Source of the DNA: Amycolatopsis mediterranei
GTDB lineage: Bacteria > Actinomycetota > Actinomycetes > Mycobacteriales > Pseudonocardiaceae
Direction: 5' to 3'
Assembly (NCBI RefSeq): GCF_026017845.1
Contig: NZ_CP100416.1
Location: 8,155,857-8,219,856, forward strand
DNA length: 64,000 nucleotides
Shown here: positions 1 to 8,319 of the stretch, one piece after another
Position numbering within the stretch: the stretch's first letter is position 1
How the letters are laid out: every line of letters begins with the position of its first letter
Program-made: the position numbers and the translations under genes
The notes under the pieces: generated by a model
Database searches by the model: none
What the model saw: the letters and a program-made list of their open reading frames with translations, nothing else
Told to the model about the DNA's origin: nothing

Positions 1-1221
1 GGGTCGCCGCTGCGCGGGCTGATCAACGTGCTGCCGACCGGGCGGAACTTCTACACCGTCGACCCGAAGGCCATCCCGAGCCGGCTGGCGTGGGAAACCG
101 GCCAGGCGCTGGCGGATTCGCTGCTGAAGCGCTATCGCGAGGACACCGGCGACTGGCCGAAGTCGGTCGGGCTGTCGGTGTGGGGGACGTCGGCGATGCG
201 GACGTCCGGCGACGACGCGGCGGAAGTCCTGGCGCTGCTGGGCGTGCAGCCGGTGTGGGACGAGGCGTCCCGCCGGGTGACGGGCATCGAGGCGATCCCG
301 CTCGCGGAACTGGGCCGGCCCCGGATCGACGTCACGGTCCGGATCAGCGGCTTCTTCCGCGACGCGTTCCCGCACGTGATCACCCTCATGGACGACGCGG
401 TGCGGCTGGTGGCCGCGCTGGAAGAACCGCCGTCCGAGAACTTCGTGCGCGCGCACGTCTCGGCGGACCTGGCCTCGCACGGTGACGCCCGTCGCGCGAC
501 AACGCGGATCTTCGGGTCGAAGCCGGGCGCGTACGGCGCGGGCCTGCTGCCGCTGATGGACAGCGGGAACTGGCGCGACGACAAGGACCTCGCGGAGGTG
601 TACGCGGTGTGGGGCGGCTTCGCGTACGGCCGCGACCTGGACGGCCGTCCGGCGCGCGAGGACATGGAGAGCTCGTACAAGCGCATCGTGGTGGCGGCGA
701 AGAACACCGACACGCGTGAGCACGACATCGCCGACTCGGACGACTACTTCCAGTACCACGGCGGGATGATCGCGACGGTCCGCGCGCTGACGGGCGCGGC
801 CCCGGCGTCGTACGTGGGCGACAGCACGTCGCCGGACGCGGTCCGCACGCGCACGTTGGGCGAGGAGACGGCCCGGGTGTTCCGCGCCCGGGTGGTCAAC
901 CCCCGGTGGCTGGCGGCGATGCGCCGGCACGGTTACAAGGGCGCGTTCGAGCTGGCGGCCACGGTGGACTACCTGTTCGGCTTCGACGCCACGGCCGGCG
1001 TGGTCGGCGACTGGATGTACGAGAAGCTGACCGAGTCTTACGTGCTCGACGAGGTGAACCAGGAGTTCCTGCGCCAGGCGAACCCGTGGGCGTTGCGCGG
1101 GATCGTCGAGCGGCTGAACGAGGCGGCGGACCGCGGGCTGTGGGCGGAGCCGGATCCGGCGTTGCTGGAGAAGATGCGTGAGGTGTACCTCTCGCTGGAG
1201 GGTGACCTCGAGTCGGAGTGA
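1..1221 (+). CDS. cobN: Cobaltochelatase subunit CobN, C-terminal part (5' end outside window)
   Basis: The reading frame is open from base 1, so the 406 residues seen are only the C-terminal third of a subunit that is usually about 1200 residues. CobN is the large subunit of the aerobic cobaltochelatase (CobNST) and inserts Co(II) into hydrogenobyrinate a,c-diamide in cobalamin synthesis. Recognisable CobN stretches are NVLPTGRNFYTVDPKAIPS, WGTSAMRTSGDD, RIDVTVRISGFFRDAFPHVI and the late GYKGAFELAATVDYLFGFDA. The gene ends at TGA 1219-1221 and is followed at once by a perfect palindrome that can act as terminator. No other cobalamin gene is in the window. Confidence 0.95.
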   Translation, partial: GSPLRGLINVLPTGRNFYTVDPKAIPSRLAWETGQALADSLLKRYREDTGDWPKSVGLSVWGTSAMRTSGDDAAEVLALLGVQPVWDEASRRVTGIEAIPLAELGRPRIDVTVRISGFFRDAFPHVITLMDDAVRLVAALEEPPSENFVRAHVSADLASHGDARRATTRIFGSKPGAYGAGLLPLMDSGNWRDDKDLAEVYAVWGGFAYGRDLDGRPAREDMESSYKRIVVAAKNTDTREHDIADSDDYFQYHGGMIATVRALTGAAPASYVGDSTSPDAVRTRTLGEETARVFRARVVNPRWLAAMRRHGYKGAFELAATVDYLFGFDATAGVVGDWMYEKLTESYVLDEVNQEFLRQANPWALRGIVERLNEAADRGLWAEPDPALLEKMREVYLSLEGDLESE

Positions 1222-1229
1222 CGGCCGGA

Positions 1230-1251
1230 GGCGGTGGTCCGGACCACCGCC
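1230..1251. terminator. Palindromic hairpin after cobN
   Basis: A 22-bp perfect palindrome (arms GGCGGTGGTCC / GGACCACCGCC) starts 9 bases after the cobN stop. There is only a weak T run behind it (gctttc), so it would be an intrinsic terminator of the actinobacterial type without a strong U tract. Confidence 0.5.
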
Positions 1252-1323
1252 GCTTTCGCCGGACAAGTTTCGGATATTTCGGGACGTTTCGCCCGGCGAT
1301 CGGGAATGCCCGACCTTGGTGGC

Positions 1324-1353
1324 TTGACTTCGTTAATGGTCTAGTCCAATGAT
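1324..1353 (+). promoter_or_regulatory. Chitinase promoter with DasR-type (dre) operator
   Basis: TTGACT (1324-1329) and AATGAT (1348-1353) with an 18-base spacer are a plausible -35/-10 pair. The bases 1335-1350, AATGGTCTAGTCCAAT, match the Streptomyces dre consensus A(G/C)TGGTCTAGACCA(G/C)T at 13 of 16 positions and overlap the -10 element. DasR (GntR family, glucosamine-6-P responsive) binding there would repress the chitinase gene that starts at 1388. Site and spacing are read directly; the regulator is inferred from the known role of dre sites in actinomycete chitinase genes. Confidence 0.7.
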
Positions 1354-1387
1354 CTGTCCACCTCGATCCCCACCGGGAGGACAGCCC

Positions 1388-2593
1388 ATGCGCAGGAGCA
1401 GACTGGCCGCCGTCGGGCTCGCCGCCGCCACTTTCACCGCCACCGCCGTCAGCCTCGTGCTCGGCGCACCGTCGGCGACCGCGGCGTTGAGCAACAACTG
1501 GTACGCCGCGGCGCCGTACCTGATGCCCCAGAGCAACAACCCGCCCGACCCCGTGACCGTGATGAACGCGACCGGGCTCAAGGCGTTCCAGCTGGCGTTC
1601 ATCCTCGCGCCGAACGGCGGCGGCTGCAGCCCGACCTGGGACGGCACCTCCGCCGTCTCGTCCGACACCGCGGTCGCGGGCGTCATCTCGCGGATCCGCG
1701 GCGCGGGCGGTGACGTCTCGGTGTCCGTCGGTGGGTACGGCGGCACGAAGCTCGGCCAGACCTGCGGGACGGTGGCCGCGACGGCCGCCGCGTACCAGCA
1801 GGTCATCACGAAGTACTCGCTCAAGGCGATCGACTTCGACCTCGAAGAGCCCGAGTACGAGAACACCGCCGCGATCGCGAACGAGCTCGGGGCCGCGAAG
1901 ACGTTGCAGGCCAACAACCCCGGCCTGTTCGTCTCGGTGACCATGCCGGGCACCGCGGCCGGCACCGGCTGGTTCGGCACCCAGCTGATCGACCAGGCCA
2001 AGTCGATCGGCTTCTCGCCCAACAACTTCTCGATCATGCCGTTCGACGGCGGCTTCAACGGCGGTTCGTCGCAGGTGTCGGCACTGGAAGCGTTCCATGG
2101 CCTGCTGATGTCCCACATGGGCTGGGACAGCGCGACCGCGTACGCGCACGAAGGGTTCTCCGGCATGAACGGCAAGTCGGACGCGGCGGAGATGTTCTAC
2201 ACCTCGGACTTCCAGACGGTGTACGACTACGCGACCAGCCACGGCCTCGGCCGCTTCACGTTCTGGTCGGTCAACCGCGACCGCGCCTGCGTCGGCACCA
2301 CGGACAACGGCGTCTGCAGCAACGTCCCGCAGAACGACTGGGACTTCACGAAGTTCAGTGTCCGCTTCGCCGGCGCGACGCCGCCCCAGACGACGCCGCC
2401 GGTGACGACGACCCCGACCACCCCGGGCAACGGCTCGTGCACGGCGGCGGAGTGGGACCGGACCAAGGTCTACGTCAAGGACAACGTCGTCTCGCACAAC
2501 AGCCACAAGTGGACGGCCAAGTGGTGGACGCAGGGCGAAGAGCCCGGCACGACCGGTGAATGGGGCGTCTGGCAGGACAACGGCGCCTGTTAG
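1388..2593 (+). CDS. Secreted GH18 chitinase with C-terminal chitin-binding module
   Basis: This 401-residue protein hydrolyses beta-1,4-GlcNAc chains (chitin) outside the cell. The ATG at 1388 is preceded by GGGAGG. Residues 1-33 are a Sec signal peptide (MRRSR, hydrophobic core, ATA-A). The catalytic domain covers about residues 35-320 and carries the GH18 motif as IDFDLEEPE, with D149, D151 and the acid E153 in the DxDxE pattern. A Pro/Thr linker (TTPPVTTTPTTP) leads to a CBM5/12 module of about 50 residues that ends WGVWQDNGAC. Expression is probably under DasR control (operator at 1335). It ends 4 bases from the convergent RibD-like gene. Subfamily within GH18 is not certain. Confidence 0.93.
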   Translation: MRRSRLAAVGLAAATFTATAVSLVLGAPSATAALSNNWYAAAPYLMPQSNNPPDPVTVMNATGLKAFQLAFILAPNGGGCSPTWDGTSAVSSDTAVAGVISRIRGAGGDVSVSVGGYGGTKLGQTCGTVAATAAAYQQVITKYSLKAIDFDLEEPEYENTAAIANELGAAKTLQANNPGLFVSVTMPGTAAGTGWFGTQLIDQAKSIGFSPNNFSIMPFDGGFNGGSSQVSALEAFHGLLMSHMGWDSATAYAHEGFSGMNGKSDAAEMFYTSDFQTVYDYATSHGLGRFTFWSVNRDRACVGTTDNGVCSNVPQNDWDFTKFSVRFAGATPPQTTPPVTTTPTTPGNGSCTAAEWDRTKVYVKDNVVSHNSHKWTAKWWTQGEEPGTTGEWGVWQDNGAC

Positions 2594-2597
2594 TGGT

Positions 2598-3689
2598 TCA
2601 GAAGTCGAGGTGGGTGTTCTCGCGCTGGACCTCCGGGGTCAGCGCGGGCACCTCGACGACGTGCCGCCCGGCCTGCCGCAGCAGCTCGGTGCCCCGGGCG
2701 TCGACGAAGACCGGCGGCTCGCGCCAGGCGAACACCACCCGCGGGATCCCGGCGTCGAGGATCAGCTGGGTGCAGCTGCGCGGGTGGGAACTGCGGTGAC
2801 TGCACGGTTCCAGCGAGCTGTACATCGTCGCGCCGGCCAGCCGCGGGTCGCCGCCGCACTTGGCCAGCGCGGCTTCTTCGGCGTGGTTGCCCGGATCGCC
2901 TTCGCCGGAATGCCCGGTGGCGACGACCTCGCCGTCGGCGTCGGTGATCACGGCGCCGACCCGGAAGGTGTGGCTGGGCGGGCACTCGGCGGCGAGGGCG
3001 ATGGCTTCCTTGAGGCGCTGGACGTCCCGGCCGGTCGGTTCCGCGGCCGCGCGGTACTCGAGGACGGCCATCCCCTGCAGTTCGTTCGCGGCGGTCAGGA
3101 CCAGCGGTCGCGGATAGAGGCCGGGCCCGACGAACCGCGGCGCGTCCGGCTGACCGACGAAGAACGGCGCGATCGCGAGCCGCAGTTCGTCGGCGAGTCC
3201 TTCGGTGAGGAAGCGCGTGTGGATCCCGCCGCCGCCTTCGACCAGCAGGTTCTCGATGCCGCGCGCGCCGAGGTCGTCGAGCACGCGCCCGAAGTCGGGC
3301 GGATTCCCGGCGTCGACGACGGTGGCGACGTGCTTGAGCGCGTCGGCGGCACCGGGCGGCGCGTAGACGATCTTTTCGGTGTCCCCGACGGTGAAGAATT
3401 GCGCGTCCGGGTCGAGACCGCGGGTGGTCACGGTGACCTTGACGGGCTGTTCGGATTTGCCCTGCTCCAGCCGTTTCCGCCGCAGCTCCGGGGAGCGGAC
3501 GAGCAGCCGCGGGTTGTCGGCCCGGACGGTCCCGGCTCCGACGAAGATGGCGTCGGCCTCGGCCCGCAACCGGTCGACGACCGCGAAATCGTCCTCTGTG
3601 GACAGTACAAGCCGCTCGGGCGAGGTGTCGTCGAGGTAGCCGTCGAGCGACTGCGCGGCGGACAGCAGGACGTGCGGCCGGGAGATCAC
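2598..3689 (-). CDS. RibD-like protein: reductase domain followed by cytidine-deaminase-like domain
   Basis: The N-terminal half (about residues 1-220) is a RibD C-terminal/dihydrofolate-reductase-type domain (LSAAQSLDGYL, GAGTVRADNPRL, NLLVEGGGGIHTRFL). The C-terminal half is a zinc deaminase domain with HAEEAAL and PCSHRSSHPRSC ligands. Bifunctional RibD normally has deaminase first and reductase second; here the order is reversed. Substrate is therefore open: pyrimidine intermediate of riboflavin synthesis or another nucleobase/pterin. No other riboflavin gene is adjacent. The start GTG 3689 (M-ISRPHVLLS) suits the family better than GTG 3710, and a CATACT -10-like box 6 bases upstream of it would allow leaderless translation. 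Confidence 0.8.
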   Translation of the reverse strand: MISRPHVLLSAAQSLDGYLDDTSPERLVLSTEDDFAVVDRLRAEADAIFVGAGTVRADNPRLLVRSPELRRKRLEQGKSEQPVKVTVTTRGLDPDAQFFTVGDTEKIVYAPPGAADALKHVATVVDAGNPPDFGRVLDDLGARGIENLLVEGGGGIHTRFLTEGLADELRLAIAPFFVGQPDAPRFVGPGLYPRPLVLTAANELQGMAVLEYRAAAEPTGRDVQRLKEAIALAAECPPSHTFRVGAVITDADGEVVATGHSGEGDPGNHAEEAALAKCGGDPRLAGATMYSSLEPCSHRSSHPRSCTQLILDAGIPRVVFAWREPPVFVDARGTELLRQAGRHVVEVPALTPEVQRENTHLDF

Positions 3690-3775
3690 CCGGCCAGTAT
3701 GCCGTAACACCCGGGGCGGTCCCGGCGTCCTACGACGTATCCCCCTGTCGTGCCCATCCCCCGGAGCTGCGGAAC

Positions 3776-4027
3776 ATGACCACGCGAGGCTGGTACAAGG
3801 AGCGGACGCTCACCACGGTCGACACCGTCGGCCGGGAGGTGTCGGTGACGACCGGGCTCACCCGTGACCCCGAAGGCCGCCTGGTCGCGGCGATCGCGAT
3901 CAGCGACGGGCCGACGGCGATCTACCGGTATTCCGGCGACGCCGGCGAGCTGACCGAGCTGGTCACCAACGCCGCGGACACGGTCAAGGAGCTTCGCAAG
4001 CTCACCGGCGCGCCGCCGACGCGCTGA
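3776..4027 (+). CDS. Small hypothetical protein (83 aa)
   Basis: An 83-residue soluble protein with good third-position GC bias and an ATG start at 3776. It has a charged N terminus (MTTRGWYKERT) and alternating hydrophobic stretches that suggest a small beta fold plus a C-terminal helix (ELTELVTNAADTVKELRKL). No family recognised. It is divergent from the RibD-like gene and convergent with the gene at 4035-4424, with 7 bases between stops. Confidence 0.6.
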   Translation: MTTRGWYKERTLTTVDTVGREVSVTTGLTRDPEGRLVAAIAISDGPTAIYRYSGDAGELTELVTNAADTVKELRKLTGAPPTR

Positions 4028-4034
4028 CCGGGCC

Positions 4035-4424
4035 TCATGCCGGGGTGGGCGTCGTCCGGTCCACGGCCTTGAACCGGGCGAGCAGTGCCCGCCCGGCCGG
4101 CGAATCCGGCTCGAACGCGACGAGGCCGGGGCGGCCCCCACCCGGGACGACGACGAGCGCGTTGTGGCAGCGGAAGCAGAAGGCGATCTCGACGAGGACG
4201 CCCTCCGCCCCATGCGCCTTCAGTGCGTACGCGGGGCTGAAGCACCGCATCGATTCGCCGTCCGGGAGGCCGGCGACGAGCCCGGCGATGGCCGCCGCGT
4301 CCGCGCCCACCACCGAGCCGAGCGTCTCCCCCGGAACGGCGTCCCATTCATCCCATTCGCGGGAATTCCCGACGCGAACGAGCTCGACCCGACGGATGTC
4401 CGCCACGGCGACCGGCAGCAGCAT
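4035..4424 (-). CDS. Hypothetical protein (129 aa), second gene of the proA unit
   Basis: The protein has 129 residues, an ATG start and no signal peptide or membrane span. Hydrophobic beta-strand-like pieces (RRVELVRVG, VLVEIAFCFRCHNALVVV) include a single CxxC (CFRC). No family recognised. It starts 6 bases after the proA stop on the same strand, so the two are probably co-transcribed, but nothing in the sequence ties it to proline synthesis. Confidence 0.65.
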   Translation of the reverse strand: MLLPVAVADIRRVELVRVGNSREWDEWDAVPGETLGSVVGADAAAIAGLVAGLPDGESMRCFSPAYALKAHGAEGVLVEIAFCFRCHNALVVVPGGGRPGLVAFEPDSPAGRALLARFKAVDRTTPTPA

Positions 4425-4430
4425 CCCGGT

Positions 4431-5663
4431 TCAGGCGGGCAGGACGGCGTACTGGCGGACGTAGAGGTCCGTGTACGTCACCGGGCCCCGCGGGCCGGGG
4501 ACCTTGTCGAGGTTGATGCCGGTTTCCGGGACGGCGAGGAGCTTGAAGCCGTCGAGGAGGCGGGTCGGGGCGTTCCAGAAGACGCCCGTGCCGGTGTAGC
4601 CGTCGAAGAAGGCGTCGGCGGCCGACTCGTCTTCGGTGGTGATGCCCGCGGCCAGGCCGGAGGTGCGCTCGTTGGCGATCTCGACCGCGTCCGTGAGCGA
4701 GCCGACCTTGGCGACCGTGACGGTGGCTTCCCGGTCGGAGTCCAGTGCCCACTCGTAGCCGATGGGGTGCTCGTGCGGGGCCAGCGAAGGCGTGACGCCG
4801 CGCTCGGCGAGCGCGTCCGAGATCGCGGGCCAGGCGTCGTCGTGGATGTCTTCGTGGATGAGCAGCAGGTTCAGCCGGTTGCAGACGCCCAGCCGGTCGA
4901 GGCTGGCGTAGACGAGGTCGCGCGCCTTGGTGACATCCGCCCCGCGGTCGACGTACAGGACGCCACCGCCATCGGCGTGGGCGAGGGTGCGCACGCCGTG
5001 GACGGCCGCCTCGGTGGCGAGGGCCCGGGTGCTGTCCCCGCTGCCACGCAGGATCACCAGCGGCACGAGGCCGGGCAGCCGCACAAGAGCGGACGCCGCC
5101 TCCCGTTCCACGCGCGGAACGAGCTGGACGCAGTCGGCGTCGATGCCCGCTTCCGCGAGCGCCGGCGCGATGACGACCTCACGCAGCCGCTGGGCGGAGC
5201 CGAGCGCGGCCGAGCCGGTCCGCAGCACGCCGGCGTTGCGCGACTTGACGAGCTGAGAGGCCACGTCGACGGTGACGTTCGGCCGCGCCTCGTAGTTCGC
5301 TCCGATGACACCGACCGGCCGTCGCCGTTCGACCAGCCGCAGGCCGCCGTCCAGGGTGGACACGTCGACGGAGCGCTCCTGGTGCGGGGCGCCGGCGAGC
5401 AGCCGAAGCTGTTCGGCCATGCCGGTGAGCCGCTCCGGGGTGATGGTGAGCCGGTCGAGCAGGCCGGCGCTCATCCCGTCGGCCTTGGCGCGCTCGACAT
5501 CGGCGCGGTTCGCTTCGAGGATCTCGTCACGGTGCGCGAGCAGCCGCTCGGCCATCCCGGACAGAGCGGCATCGACGGCTTGGGCGCTCGCGGCAGCCAG
5601 CGACGGCGCGGCCAGCTTCGCCGCCCGTGCGCATTCCTCGACGGCCTTGGCGACCTCGTCCAT
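4431..5663 (-). CDS. proA: Glutamate-5-semialdehyde dehydrogenase (gamma-glutamyl phosphate reductase)
   Basis: This 410-residue cytosolic enzyme reduces gamma-glutamyl phosphate to glutamate semialdehyde with NADPH, the second step of proline synthesis. Length fits the family (about 415). Seen are RRPVGVIGANYEARPNVTVD near residue 110, the catalytic-cysteine segment DRLGVCNRLNLLL, and the C-terminal GINLDKVPGPRGPVTYTDLY. The start is ATG 5663 with GGAGGGAG upstream; a longer frame reaches 5888 but that part is repeat-like. The usual neighbour proB is absent. The segment around the cysteine (VCNRLN) is more divergent than in most ProA, so a paralogue with altered substrate cannot be excluded. 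Confidence 0.9.
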   Translation of the reverse strand: MDEVAKAVEECARAAKLAAPSLAAASAQAVDAALSGMAERLLAHRDEILEANRADVERAKADGMSAGLLDRLTITPERLTGMAEQLRLLAGAPHQERSVDVSTLDGGLRLVERRRPVGVIGANYEARPNVTVDVASQLVKSRNAGVLRTGSAALGSAQRLREVVIAPALAEAGIDADCVQLVPRVEREAASALVRLPGLVPLVILRGSGDSTRALATEAAVHGVRTLAHADGGGVLYVDRGADVTKARDLVYASLDRLGVCNRLNLLLIHEDIHDDAWPAISDALAERGVTPSLAPHEHPIGYEWALDSDREATVTVAKVGSLTDAVEIANERTSGLAAGITTEDESAADAFFDGYTGTGVFWNAPTRLLDGFKLLAVPETGINLDKVPGPRGPVTYTDLYVRQYAVLPA

Positions 5664-6202
5664 CGTTCGTCTCCCTCCGCGCGGACCACCAGTTTGCCGC
5701 ATGCACCCCGGTGACCGGCCACGGGCTCCACTGCCGGTGACCGAGGCGCAGGCTTGCGCCGGGTGGCGCGGCCGCCGGCTGCGGCCGCGACGGAGCGCCG
5801 ACCGGGCGCAGGCGCCGCGCACCGCACCGACCGCCCGCGCGCGGCGACCGCGACAGGCCCGCGACCGACCGGCCGCAGGCCAGAACACCGCAACGGCACG
5901 TCACGACCAGCGCGGCTGGTCGACCGTCCGCGCGGCGACCGCGACAAGCGGCCCTCGACCGACCGGCGAGATGCTCCAACGCCGCAGCAGCACCTCGCAA
6001 GGACCGCGACCGGCTGGCGAGCGAACCGCCGACTCGGGCCGCAGCTGCCGGGCCGCTCCACGCGGGTAGGTCATGCCAGGAACCCGCGCGGGCCCGTGAG
6101 CAGCAGCGCGTAGAGCGGGCAGCTCCCGTCGCCCAGTGGGGCGAGTCCGGGTCGCGGGCCCGATGCGTCGAGCACCGGGGCCGGGGACCGCGGCTGCCGG
6201 CG
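5664..6202. repeat. GC-rich imperfect repeat block without a credible gene
   Basis: These 540 bases between proA and the M50 peptidase contain degenerate copies of a cgaccgcgac / gaccgaccgg unit. An exact 18-base copy, CGCGCGGCGACCGCGACA, occurs at 5838-5855 and 5929-5946, each followed within about 15 bases by CGACCGACCGG. Frames on both strands are open but encode only low-complexity Arg/Ala/Pro strings, so I call no gene. Function unknown; possibly a decayed repeat-protein gene or a non-coding repeat. Confidence 0.5.
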
Positions 6203-6988
6203 CTACTTGGCCACTGGCTCCAAGAGCCACAGGGCACCGGCGATCAAGCAGCTGATCGTTGCCACCGCGAAGACCAATACCCACAGCACCGGCGGGACCG
6301 CCGTGAGGCGGCCCAGCTGGTCCGCGTCCGAGTCGCGGGCTTGGCCCCGGCGTCGCTTGATCTGGAGCTCGGCCACCGGCCGCACGCCTCCGAACAGCAA
6401 GAACCACGTCACCAGGTAGCTGAACGGGGCCTGCAGCTCGACCGGCGCCACGAACGCGATCAGCGCCAGCACCGCCGCGCTGGCGACGACCGTGAACACC
6501 CCGTAGGCGTTGCGCACCATCACCAGCACGCCGAGCAGCAGCAGCGCGATCAGGACCAGCACCGTGCCGACCAGGTCGGCGCCCAGCAGGCTGGCGAACA
6601 CCAGCCCCAGGACCGACGGCGCCAGGTATCCGGCCATCGCCGTGAACGCCATGCCCGGCCCCTCGGGCTTGCCGCGCGAGACGGTGACGCCCGAGGTGTC
6701 CGAATGCAGCTTGATGCCCTGCAGGCGCCGTCCGACCAGCACCGCGGCCAGCGCGTGCCCGGCCTCGTGCACCATCGTCACGACGTTCCGCGCCCGCCGC
6801 CACGCCGTTCCGCCGACCAGCACCACCAGCAGCGCCACGCCGCCCGCGATCAGGGTGATCACCGCGGGGGTCTGGGCCTGCTCGAGCAGCGAACCGGCCG
6901 GCGAAGTGTCCGTGGCGGCAGCCGCGCGGAAAGCTGACAGGGCGTCACCGGCCGGACCACCGAGCGCGAAATGAACGGGCGAGCTCAC
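6203..6988 (-). CDS. M50-type membrane metallopeptidase
   Basis: A 261-residue integral membrane protein with the zinc motif HEAGH (in MVHEAGHALAAVLVG) at about residue 75, just after the first transmembrane span. Further hydrophobic segments lie at about 120-150, 155-185, 190-215 and at the C terminus (VLWVLVFAVATISCLIAGAL). The family (M50B-like) cleaves membrane proteins within or near the bilayer, but the substrate is unknown and the LDG-type third ligand is not obvious. GTG start at 6988. The IS701 copy landed 75 bases upstream of this start and may have separated it from its promoter. Confidence 0.8.
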   Translation of the reverse strand: MSSPVHFALGGPAGDALSAFRAAAATDTSPAGSLLEQAQTPAVITLIAGGVALLVVLVGGTAWRRARNVVTMVHEAGHALAAVLVGRRLQGIKLHSDTSGVTVSRGKPEGPGMAFTAMAGYLAPSVLGLVFASLLGADLVGTVLVLIALLLLGVLVMVRNAYGVFTVVASAAVLALIAFVAPVELQAPFSYLVTWFLLFGGVRPVAELQIKRRRGQARDSDADQLGRLTAVPPVLWVLVFAVATISCLIAGALWLLEPVAK

Positions 6989-7062
6989 CCGGACACCTCA
7001 CCACAGGCGATATCTGGCTACCGTGAGTCCCCACCGCTCGCCGCTTCGCGGCTTCCGGTATT

Positions 7063-7080
7063 TACTACAGGGCTAGATCT
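7063..7080 (+). repeat. IS701 left terminal inverted repeat
   Basis: 18 bases, perfect inverted copy of 8500-8517; preceded by target duplication TATT. Confidence 0.95.
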
Positions 7081-7083
7081 TGC

Positions 7084-8319
7084 GTGTCGGTTGGCGATGT
7101 CGGTCGCCGGTTGTGCGACTATTTGACGGTGACTATTCCTTCTGTCGGACGGTCTGATGGCGCGGGCGGTGTGACCCGGGAGGATCTGGCCGCGTGGGAT
7201 CAGGAGTTTCGGGATGTCTGTGCGCGGCTTGACGGGCTGTTCTATCGGACGGATTCACGTGCGCATGCCCGGCATTACGTGCGCGGATTGATCGCCCCGC
7301 TGGAACGGAAGAATGGTTGGACGATCGCCGAGTATTCCGGGAACCCTGAGCCGAAGGCGCTTCAGCGACTGTTGAATCTGTCGCCGTGGGATGCCGACGA
7401 GGCGCGGGATCTGGTGCGCGCGTATGCGATGGAGCATTTCGCTGACCCGCGTGCAGTGTTGATTGCCGACCCGACCGGGTTCGCCAAGAAAGGGGACAAG
7501 TCGGCCGGTGTCCAGCGTCAGTATTCGGGCACGTTGGGGCGGATAGACAACTGTCAGATCGGCGTGTTCCTGGCCTATGCCAATACTGCCGGTGATCGGG
7601 TACTCATTGATCGGGAACTGTACCTGCCCAATGAGTCGTGGTGCGCCGATCCCGACCGCCGAGCCGAGGCGCATGTGCCCGGGAAGGTGACGTTCGCGAC
7701 CCGCCCCAAGCAGGTTCAGGACATGATCGAGCGGGCAGTGGCGGCCGGGGTGCCGTTCGCCTGGTTCGCCGCGGACGAGGAATTCGGCCAAAATCCGGGG
7801 CTGCGCTCATATCTGGAAGACGAAGGAATCGCCTATGCGATGGCCGTGCCGAAGAACACCGATACCAATACTGGCGGCATCTCCTCGGCTGCCACTCTGC
7901 CGACACTGGTCAAACATGTCGCATCCCGGCTGAAACCGCACGATTGGTCCCGTCGTGCCTGTGGGATCGGCGCCAAAGGCTTCCGGACCTATGACTGGGC
8001 ACTGGTGGATGCCGGCGACGGTCACCAGTACGTCTTCCGGCGGAACATCGCAGACGGTGAACTCGCCTACTTTCACTGCTACAACCCACACGGAGAATCG
8101 CTGACGGAACTTGTCCGCGTCATCGGTTCCCGGTGGCCGATCGAGGAGTGTTTCGAAGCAGCCAAAACCGATGCCGGGCTCGACAACTACCAAGTCCGCC
8201 TCTATCACGCCTGGTACCGGCACATCACCCTGTCGATGCTCGCCATGGCATTCCTCGCGGTCATGAGACACAAAGCAAAAAAAGAGAAACTCCACCGGTG
8301 GGCAGAACGGACACCCTGA
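7084..8319 (+). CDS. IS701-family transposase (DDE, frame 0 product)
   Basis: A 411-residue DDE transposase. GTG 7084 lies 3 bases inside the left repeat. Family stretches are VLIADPTGFAKKGDKSAGVQ (first catalytic Asp), PFAWFAADEEFGQNPG (second Asp region) and GSRWPIEECFEAAKTDAGLDNYQVR (catalytic Glu). The reading frame ends at 8319, but the expected IS701 C terminus (LTVAEIRRLFNLA...WSAWRREHQ) continues in the -1 frame to TAG 8505-8507, inside the right repeat. The switch falls at a run of seven A (8277-8283), so the full-length protein may need a -1 frameshift. Confidence 0.9.
   Translation: MSVGDVGRRLCDYLTVTIPSVGRSDGAGGVTREDLAAWDQEFRDVCARLDGLFYRTDSRAHARHYVRGLIAPLERKNGWTIAEYSGNPEPKALQRLLNLSPWDADEARDLVRAYAMEHFADPRAVLIADPTGFAKKGDKSAGVQRQYSGTLGRIDNCQIGVFLAYANTAGDRVLIDRELYLPNESWCADPDRRAEAHVPGKVTFATRPKQVQDMIERAVAAGVPFAWFAADEEFGQNPGLRSYLEDEGIAYAMAVPKNTDTNTGGISSAATLPTLVKHVASRLKPHDWSRRACGIGAKGFRTYDWALVDAGDGHQYVFRRNIADGELAYFHCYNPHGESLTELVRVIGSRWPIEECFEAAKTDAGLDNYQVRLYHAWYRHITLSMLAMAFLAVMRHKAKKEKLHRWAERTP

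Noticed and set aside
896..2506. Long minus-strand open frame over the chitinase and cobN end
   Set aside because: Arg/Gly/Ala-rich shadow caused by GC-biased third positions of the plus-strand genes; no motif or start site.
2556..3707. 383-codon plus-strand frame opposite the RibD-like gene
   Set aside because: Antisense of a well-supported gene with both RibD domains on the other strand.
4164..5714. 516-codon plus-strand frame opposite proA
   Set aside because: Antisense shadow; proA motifs are clear on the minus strand.
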